In this document: one piece after another, positions 59,087-64,000 of the stretch
How the letters are laid out: each line of letters begins with the position of its first letter
How positions within the stretch are numbered: position 1 is the first letter of the stretch
DNA from: Pseudalkalibacillus sp051842935
GTDB lineage: Bacteria > Bacillota > Bacilli > Bacillales > Fictibacillaceae
Length of the DNA: 64,000 bases
NCBI RefSeq assembly: GCF_051842935.1
Contig: NZ_JBPXRR010000002.1
Span: 169,708-233,707 of the forward strand
Reading direction: 5' to 3'
The notes under the pieces: model-generated
Told to the model about the DNA's origin: nothing
Seen by the model: the letters and a program-made list of their open reading frames with translations, nothing else
Databases searched by the model: none
Translations under genes and position numbers: made by a program

Positions 59087-60382
59087 TTACTCAAGTCCAA
59101 CGCGTTTGAAAATGTTGTCTACTTCCTTCAGGTGGTAGTTGTAGTCGAAACAGTCGTCGATCTCTTCTGGTGAAAGCATATCGGTCACTCGCTTTTCCCC
59201 TTCGATCAACTCTCTGAACTGGATGCCTTTCTCCCAAGCTTCCATCGCTTTCGGCTGCACGAGGTCGTATGCTTCTTCACGGTTCATGCCCTTGTCGATC
59301 AGTGAAAGCAACACTCTCTGCGAGTAGATCAAGCCGTACGTTCTCGTCATGTTGCGTTTCATGTTCTCCGGGAACACTGTCAAGTTTTTCACGATATTGG
59401 AGAATCGGTTCAGCATGTAATTCAATAGGATCGTGCTGTCCGGAATGATCACGCGCTCAGCGGACGAGTGCGAAATATCGCGCTCATGCCATAAAGACAC
59501 GTTCTCCATCGCCGTTACCATATGGCCTCGAATCACACGCGCAAGACCAGTCATGTTCTCAGAGCCAACTGGATTACGCTTATGCGGCATTGCGGAAGAT
59601 CCTTTTTGTCCTTTTGCGAAAAATTCCTCGACTTCACGCGTCTCACTCTTCTGTAAGCCTCGGATTTCCGTTGCGAACTTCTCAATTGATGTCGCGACGA
59701 GTGCGAGCGTTGAAATGTAATGTGCATGTCGGTCACGTTGCAACGTTTGTGTGGATACCGGTGCACGGTTCAGACCAAGCTTTTCACACACATACTCCTC
59801 AACGAACGGAGGGATGTTCGCGTACGTCCCGACCGCTCCTGAAAGCTTTCCGAAACGGATGCCTTCCACCGCTTGCTCGAGACGCTCTTTGTTACGCTTC
59901 ATCTCTTCGTACCAGAGCGCAAGCTTCAAACCGAATGTCGTCGGTTCGGCATGGACACCGTGCGTTCTTCCCATCATCACCGTGTGCTTATGCTCTACCG
60001 CTTTTTCTTTTAAAATCTCAATGAACTTCTCGACATCCGCCAGTAGTATGTCATTCGCTTGCTTGATTAAGTAGGATAGGGCTGTGTCAACGACGTCTGT
60101 AGAAGTCAGTCCGTAATGGACCCATTTGCGCTCTTCACCAAGTGTTTCCGATACCGCTCTTGTAAAAGCGACCACATCATGGCGCGTTTCCGCTTCGATC
60201 TCATTGATGCGGTTCACGTCAAAACCAGCGTTTTCACGGAGCTTCGCAACGTCCTCTTTCGGAATGTCGCCAAGCTCTGCCCATGCTTCACATGCAAGAA
60301 TCTCTACTTCGAGCCATGCTTTGAATTTATTTTCTTCTGTCCAAATCGCACCCATTTCAGGTCGTGTATAGCGTTCAATCAT
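59087..60382 (-). CDS. purB: Adenylosuccinate lyase
   Basis: 431 residues, as in B. subtilis. Acts twice, cleaving SAICAR to AICAR and adenylosuccinate to AMP. Fumarase/aspartase superfamily signature GSSAMPHKRNPVGSEN, with the catalytic Ser, and TSTDVVDTALSYLIKQ, plus TQTLQRDRHAHYI. ATG 60382, overlapping the purK end by 4 bases. Confidence 0.97.
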   Translation of the reverse strand: MIERYTRPEMGAIWTEENKFKAWLEVEILACEAWAELGDIPKEDVAKLRENAGFDVNRINEIEAETRHDVVAFTRAVSETLGEERKWVHYGLTSTDVVDTALSYLIKQANDILLADVEKFIEILKEKAVEHKHTVMMGRTHGVHAEPTTFGLKLALWYEEMKRNKERLEQAVEGIRFGKLSGAVGTYANIPPFVEEYVCEKLGLNRAPVSTQTLQRDRHAHYISTLALVATSIEKFATEIRGLQKSETREVEEFFAKGQKGSSAMPHKRNPVGSENMTGLARVIRGHMVTAMENVSLWHERDISHSSAERVIIPDSTILLNYMLNRFSNIVKNLTVFPENMKRNMTRTYGLIYSQRVLLSLIDKGMNREEAYDLVQPKAMEAWEKGIQFRELIEGEKRVTDMLSPEEIDDCFDYNYHLKEVDNIFKRVGLE

Positions 60383-61533
60383 TTTACTTCCTCCAAGTTG
60401 TCTTTTTGTTGTAAGTTCTTAACGATGGTTTCTGCTTGATCGACTGCATCTTCTAATGAATCGTTTATGATCGTAAAATGTCCCATCTTCCGTTTGTCCT
60501 TGATTTCCTTTTTCTCATATAGATGAAGATGGACATCATCAAACAATGGTGCAACTTCCAATATCGTCGCAGCGTCTTGTCCGAGCAAGTTCACCATTAC
60601 GCTTGGCTTCAGCAAGGTCGGCTTTCCAAGCTTCCATCCGCAAATTGCGCGGATATGCTGCTGGAATTGCGAGAACATACAGCCTTCAATCGTATAATGC
60701 CCAGAATTGTGTGGACGCGGTGCCAATTCATTGATATAAATGCCCTCATCATTCGTCAGGAACATCTCGACCGCCAAAGTACCAACTAGCTCTAACCCGC
60801 TCGCAATCTTTCTCGCAAGGCTTTCCGCTTGTTCCAGGCTCGCTTCCGAAACACGCGCTGGAACGATCGATTGATACAGAATGTGATCTTTATGGATGTT
60901 CTCGGCAACCGGGAACGTTTCCGTGTCACCACTCGTGTTCCGAGCGACGATCACCGATATCTCTTTTGCAAAGTTGATTTTCTTCTCTAACACACACGGA
61001 GTACCACCAGCAAGCAACTCTTCTGCTGCCTTCAAATCTTGAGGCGCCTCAATCATGACCTGACCTTTCCCGTCATAGCCGCCACGGGTCGTTTTCAAAA
61101 TCGCTGGATATCCGATTTTCTCAAGCGCCGGTTCAAGTTCTGCCCACTCGTCAACCAGTTCATAAGGGGCGACTTGAACGCCAATTGCTTCAAGCGTGCG
61201 CTTTTCCTCTGCCCGGTCCTGTGTCACTTGTAAAAGCCGGCTGCCCTGTGGCAGATGGTGATTCCTCTCCAACCACTCAGCTGTCGCAAGGTCGACATTT
61301 TCAAATTCGTACGTAATGACGTCACTCACTTCAGCCAATTTCGTGCGTGCTTCCTCACTCGCATAGTCACCTACAATTTCGATGTCGGCAATCAATCCAC
61401 ACGGAGAACCTTCTGTCGGATCGACGGTCGCTACCTTGAATCCCATCTCTTTTGCCGCAATCGCCATCATCCTGCCGAGCTGACCGCCACCCAATATCCC
61501 GATCGTTTGAGGAGGTAAAATTGGTTTCATCAT
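60379..61533 (-). CDS. purK: N5-carboxyaminoimidazole ribonucleotide synthase
   Basis: 384 residues. ATP-grasp enzyme making N5-CAIR from AIR and bicarbonate, ahead of PurE mutase. GILGGGQLGRMMAIAAKEMGF at the N-terminus (glycine-rich loop) and ATP-grasp residues VEMFLTNDEGIYINELAPRPHNSGH. ATG 61533 overlaps the purE stop by 4 bases. Coupled to purE. Confidence 0.96.
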   Translation of the reverse strand: MMKPILPPQTIGILGGGQLGRMMAIAAKEMGFKVATVDPTEGSPCGLIADIEIVGDYASEEARTKLAEVSDVITYEFENVDLATAEWLERNHHLPQGSRLLQVTQDRAEEKRTLEAIGVQVAPYELVDEWAELEPALEKIGYPAILKTTRGGYDGKGQVMIEAPQDLKAAEELLAGGTPCVLEKKINFAKEISVIVARNTSGDTETFPVAENIHKDHILYQSIVPARVSEASLEQAESLARKIASGLELVGTLAVEMFLTNDEGIYINELAPRPHNSGHYTIEGCMFSQFQQHIRAICGWKLGKPTLLKPSVMVNLLGQDAATILEVAPLFDDVHLHLYEKKEIKDKRKMGHFTIINDSLEDAVDQAETIVKNLQQKDNLEEVK

Positions 61534-62018
61534 ATCAATTCACCACTGCTTTCCAACACTTTTTCTTTCGTTTGGTTTCGTCGATTCTGAAGTCGAGAAG
61601 CTACATCCTCTGAAGTCGTGCCTATAATCTGTGCCGCTAAAAGTCCAGCGTTCGTCGCGCCTGCTTTTCCAATCGCAACCGTTGCGACCGGAACTCCGCC
61701 AGGCATCTGGACAATCGATAGAAGCGAATCCAGACCATTCAGAGCTTTCGATTGAACCGGAACTCCGATGACCGGCAAGGTCGTCTTCGCTGCGACCATA
61801 CCCGGAAGATGTGCGGCTCCACCAGCCCCTGCTACAATGACCCGGATCCCTCGATCACGTGCTTCCTCTGCATATTCAAACATGAGTTCAGGCGTACGAT
61901 GAGCCGATACGACTCGCTTCTCGTACGGAATTTCAAGTTCTTCAAGAACCTCACACGTATGTTTCATCGTCTCCCAATCCGATGTACTTCCCATAATGAC
62001 ACCTACTAATGCGTGCAT
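61530..62018 (-). CDS. purE: N5-CAIR mutase
   Basis: 162 residues. Converts N5-CAIR to CAIR. VIMGSTSDWETMKH, VVSAHRTPELMFEYA (with the catalytic His) and GAGGAAHLPGMVAAKT are class-I PurE signatures. I start at ATG 62018 because GGTGAGG lies 2-4 bases upstream of it and the sequence MHALVGVIMGSTSDW matches known N-termini; a longer frame to 62039 is less likely. First gene of the operon, behind the riboswitch terminator. Confidence 0.95.
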   Translation of the reverse strand: MHALVGVIMGSTSDWETMKHTCEVLEELEIPYEKRVVSAHRTPELMFEYAEEARDRGIRVIVAGAGGAAHLPGMVAAKTTLPVIGVPVQSKALNGLDSLLSIVQMPGGVPVATVAIGKAGATNAGLLAAQIIGTTSEDVASRLQNRRNQTKEKVLESSGELI

Positions 62019-62062
62019 GACCTCACCAAACCTTTCCATCTATGTACTACCTATTTTTGTCC

Positions 62063-62126
62063 GAAAAAAAGACCCAGGATCTTATTTGTTTCTCTTGGAT
62101 GTGAGAAAGCATAATAAATCCTGGGC
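62063..62126 (-). terminator. Riboswitch-controlled terminator before purE
   Basis: Minus strand CCCAGGATTTATT...AATAAGATCCTGGG followed by TCTTTTTTT, ~45 bases ahead of the purE start. It is the expression platform of the guanine aptamer. Confidence 0.85.
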
Positions 62127-62158
62127 ACGTTCCATTTCTGGCATACCGTTCGCTTTCC

Positions 62159-62225
62159 CTCATAGTCCAGTAATTTACGGTTACCGGGTAGAAACTTATG
62201 GGCCATATCCCCAAGATTATATGAG
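62159..62225 (-). promoter_or_regulatory. Guanine riboswitch aptamer of the pur operon
   Basis: P1 pairs CTCATA with TATGAG; J1/2 TATAAT; P2 loop GATATGG; J2/3 AGTTTCTACC; P3 loop ACCGTAAAT; J3/1 GACTA. The specificity base is C, hence guanine/hypoxanthine. Same class as the B. subtilis purE leader. Confidence 0.95.
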
Positions 62226-62244
62226 AGCTTTTTGATTCAGTTAT

Positions 62245-62274
62245 ATTGTAACAACGCCAAAACGCGTATGTCAA
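62245..62274 (-). promoter_or_regulatory. Sigma-A promoter of the pur operon
   Basis: Minus strand TTGACA, 18 bases, TACAAT, ~20 bases ahead of the aptamer. Confidence 0.85.
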
Positions 62275-62277
62275 CGA

Positions 62278-62321
62278 AAAATCGAACGTTGGATAAATTT
62301 ACGAATCAAATGTTCGGATTT
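62278..62321. promoter_or_regulatory. PurR operator: two inverted PurBoxes
   Basis: Minus strand reads AAATCCGAACATT (62321-62309), a full match to the PurBox AWWWCCGAACWWT, then 18 bases, then AACGTTCGATTTT (62290-62278), an inverted second box with one mismatch in the core. It abuts the -35 element, as in the PurR-repressed pur operon of B. subtilis. The first box overlaps the 3' end of the NETI-like gene. Confidence 0.85.
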
Positions 62322-62524
62322 CACTGTAATTTACCTTCAAAAATCACTTTTTGTCGTAAATATTCCACGTCTTTCTTCCCATTTTGCGTCTTTTCTTGGA
62401 AAACCGGCTCTTCCATCCGCCTTACAGGCATGTAGCCTTCTTTCTGCATGCGATCGAGGCAGTCTGAGATGCTCTCGTTTTCCAATACTTCGAACTTCTT
62501 CTTTTTCGGTTTGCTCTTATCCAT
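62321..62524 (-). CDS. yebG: NETI-motif-like small protein (YebG type)
   Basis: 67 residues. KPKKKKFEVLENESISDCLDRM at the start and KEGYMPVRRMEEPVFQE in the middle match the NETI-motif family; here the name-giving motif is NESI. Soluble and basic at the N-terminus; function unknown. Always found next to UPF0316 and purE in Bacillus. ATG 62524, ~6 bases after the preceding stop, with GAGGTAACG upstream. Confidence 0.88.
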   Translation of the reverse strand: MDKSKPKKKKFEVLENESISDCLDRMQKEGYMPVRRMEEPVFQEKTQNGKKDVEYLRQKVIFEGKLQ

Positions 62525-62530
62525 CGTTCG

Positions 62531-63058
62531 TTACCTCCGTACTGCCTTGACCCAGAACCCTCCATAGAAGGCTTTCGGTTCATGCGAGATGATAAAGGCT
62601 TTCTCATCCATTTGCTTTACCGTAGAGTATAGATCGTATTCGGATTTTCTCGAAGTCAGGATCTGCATCATAAGACGTGGACCATCTCGTCCATCCGCGA
62701 GCCAGTTTGTAACACCATAGCCCTTGTTACGAAGAGCCGATGGAATGTCTGAATCGAATTCTTTCGTGATTACGTTGACTGTGATGTAACCAAGTGCAAG
62801 CTTTTCTTCGATCTTCATACCGACGATGACGCCGATTCCGTAACCGACCGCGTAGGCGATCAGGTTTTGGATTTCATTCAGGTTTTCGAGTACGATTCCA
62901 AGTCCGATCACGTAGATGAGGACTTCAATGACACTTGTCGCCGCTGCAAGATATCGCTGGTTTTTCAACGTCAGGATCATACGCAGCGTGAAGAATGTTA
63001 CATATACAATGTTGATGATGAGAATGATCGCAATCAATATATAGCCATTTTCAAGCAC
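62531..63058 (-). CDS. yebE: UPF0316 membrane protein (YebE, DUF2179)
   Basis: 175 residues. Three N-terminal transmembrane segments (about 5-25, 36-56, 64-84), then a DUF2179 C-terminal domain (YITVNVITKEFDSDIPSALRNKGYGVT; PRLMMQILTSRKSEYDLY). GTG 63058 follows TGGAGG. The order yebE-yebG-purE is conserved with B. subtilis. Function unknown. Confidence 0.92.
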   Translation of the reverse strand: MLENGYILIAIILIINIVYVTFFTLRMILTLKNQRYLAAATSVIEVLIYVIGLGIVLENLNEIQNLIAYAVGYGIGVIVGMKIEEKLALGYITVNVITKEFDSDIPSALRNKGYGVTNWLADGRDGPRLMMQILTSRKSEYDLYSTVKQMDEKAFIISHEPKAFYGGFWVKAVRR

Positions 63059-63182
63059 TTTGTAAAACCTCCAAAACTCAAGTTTTCATTTTTTGTAACT
63101 CTTAGGATAGCACGAAAGTTTGTGAAAGAAAAAGAGGAATCCTTGAAATGGAAAGATAAATTTGATTTCTCTTAGAAGAATA

Positions 63183-63466
63183 TATTGATTTCTTTGAAAT
63201 TCACTCCCTTTCCGCGGGCATTAGAAAAGCGCAAGCGACCCGGGTAGTCACGTAGGTCACTGGAAGACTGACGAGGAGGCTGTGGCCGCCACAGGAAGTC
63301 TGAAGTGATCCAAGTGACTGGGAGCTGAGCTAGACATTTCTTCTTAGGTCTCGCCTGGCTCGCTATTCCCGCAGGACAAGGAAAACTTCGGCAGCGTTAC
63401 ATCGCACGAAGAAAATGCGAATTTCATTTTCGAGGAGTGTCGTGAAGTTGCGTGCGAAATCAATAC
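63183..63466. repeat. Structured dispersed element family B, copy 3 (expanded)
   Basis: Ends TATTGATTTC-TTTGAAATTCACTCC and GGAGTGTCGTG-GAAATCAATA are inverted complements, with CTTTCCGCGGG near the left and GGTCTCGCCTGGCTCGC-TATTCCCGCAGGA near the right as in the other copies. The middle is replaced by an unrelated ~130-base segment and the right half carries an extra ~45 bases. It lies between the rRNA operon terminators and yebE. Confidence 0.78.
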
Positions 63467-63533
63467 TCTATTACATAGAAGTATCTTCTTTCGTGGTATT
63501 ATAAGTCTTCCCAGATTTAAATAAGAAAAAATG

Positions 63534-63562
63534 AAAAAAGAACAGCTTAATAGCTGTTCTTC
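63534..63562 (-). terminator. rRNA operon terminator, second of two
   Basis: Minus strand GAACAGCT-ATTA-AGCTGTTC followed by TTTTTTC. ~70 bases past the 5S gene. Confidence 0.85.
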
Positions 63563-63591
63563 AAATCATTATAGTTTTTGCTTTTAGGCAC

Positions 63592-63627
63592 AAAAAAAGA
63601 TGAAACGACATGGTGTACGTTTCACCT
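63592..63627 (-). terminator. rRNA operon terminator, first of two
   Basis: Minus strand GGTGAAACG-TACACCATGT-CGTTTCATC followed by TTTTTTT, 5 bases past the 5S gene. Confidence 0.8.
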
Positions 63628-63631
63628 TTTT

Positions 63632-63748
<117 letters not shown>

Positions 63749-63939
63749 ACTTGCGATTTGTGATAACCTTCGACCTTCTGTGTCAGCTTCGTTCGCTCTC
63801 ATCCTCATGTACAAGCTAAGTACACTCCGGTGATTCCTCACTAGCTTCCTTGAATCTCTCGATTCTGACAAATCTTTATTTAGTTGAAGGAACCATTCCT
63901 TCAAAACTAGATAACGGTTCTTGAAAACGTAAGTATTGT

Positions 63940-64000
63940 GGTTAAGTCCTCGATCGATTAGTATCTGTCAGCTTCACGTGTCACCACGCTTCCACACCAG
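63940..64000 (-). rRNA. rrl: 23S ribosomal RNA, 3' end (partial)
   Basis: The minus strand ends ...GACAGATACTAATCGATCGA then GGACTTAACC, the usual 3' end of Bacillus 23S rRNA. The rest lies outside the window. The spacer to 5S is ~190 bases. Confidence 0.93.

Noticed and set aside
63749..63939. tRNA genes in the 23S-5S spacer
   Set aside because: No cloverleaf or TTCGA-type T-arm found in this ~190-base spacer.

Overview
The window looks like a stretch of chromosome from a Bacillaceae species (Bacillota), probably a Bacillus/Halobacillus-like relative of B. subtilis rather than B. subtilis itself. Evidence: strong AGGAGG-type ribosome binding sites, frequent TTG and GTG starts, sigma-A promoters, guanine riboswitches, PurR boxes, and B. 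subtilis-like gene order (rlmCD, dagK, gatCAB, camS-ligA-pcrA-pcrB, yerC-yerB-yerA, then the pur operon). Almost all core genes lie on the minus strand, co-directional with an rRNA operon whose 5S gene and 23S 3' end close the window on the right.

Region 1 (1-2950): a truncated unknown gene, a small membrane protein, the rRNA methyltransferase rlmCD and a tiny plus-strand membrane protein. Region 2 (2998-14720) is the clearest accessory locus. A 1559-residue secreted protein with terpene-cyclase-like helical repeats and a von Willebrand A domain is translationally linked to a 1425-residue secreted protein. That second protein carries a coiled coil, a degenerate transglutaminase-like domain, membrane segments, a HINT self-cleavage domain and a C-terminal AHH (HNH/Endo VII-type) nuclease. 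Downstream follow an Imm11-like gene and three small unrecognised genes. I read this as a secreted polymorphic toxin with a dedicated VWA partner and an immunity cassette; it is the best candidate for a little-described system.

Region 3 (14765-24580) is a mosaic of accessory housekeeping genes: an S4/zinc-ribbon protein, a flavin reductase-like protein, a GrpB-like protein, adenine deaminase under a guanine-class riboswitch, an ECF sigma/anti-sigma pair, a C45-type Ntn hydrolase and a DUF421 membrane protein. Region 4 (24584-48200) is core: dagK, gatCAB, a MocR-type regulator divergent from an EamA transporter, a putP-type proline/sodium symporter with a 37-residue accessory peptide, the P5C dehydrogenase, camS, ligA, pcrA, pcrB and yerCBA.

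Region 5 (48550-62330) is the purine operon purEKBCSQLFMNHD, a complete IMP pathway. It is controlled by a PurR operator, a sigma-A promoter and a guanine riboswitch with terminator. The operon is interrupted by two large non-coding insertions: a structured dispersed element between purC and purS, and a 51-bp tandem repeat between purF and purM. Region 6 (62321-64000) holds a NETI-like protein, a UPF0316 protein, tandem rRNA terminators, 5S and partial 23S.

The window is rich in intergenic repeats. There are five GTGCCAGGCAC-type long palindromes, three copies of a large structured element whose ends covary, and three unrelated tandem arrays with units of 21, 51 and 52 bp. All functional calls come from reading motifs and gene order; no database search was possible.
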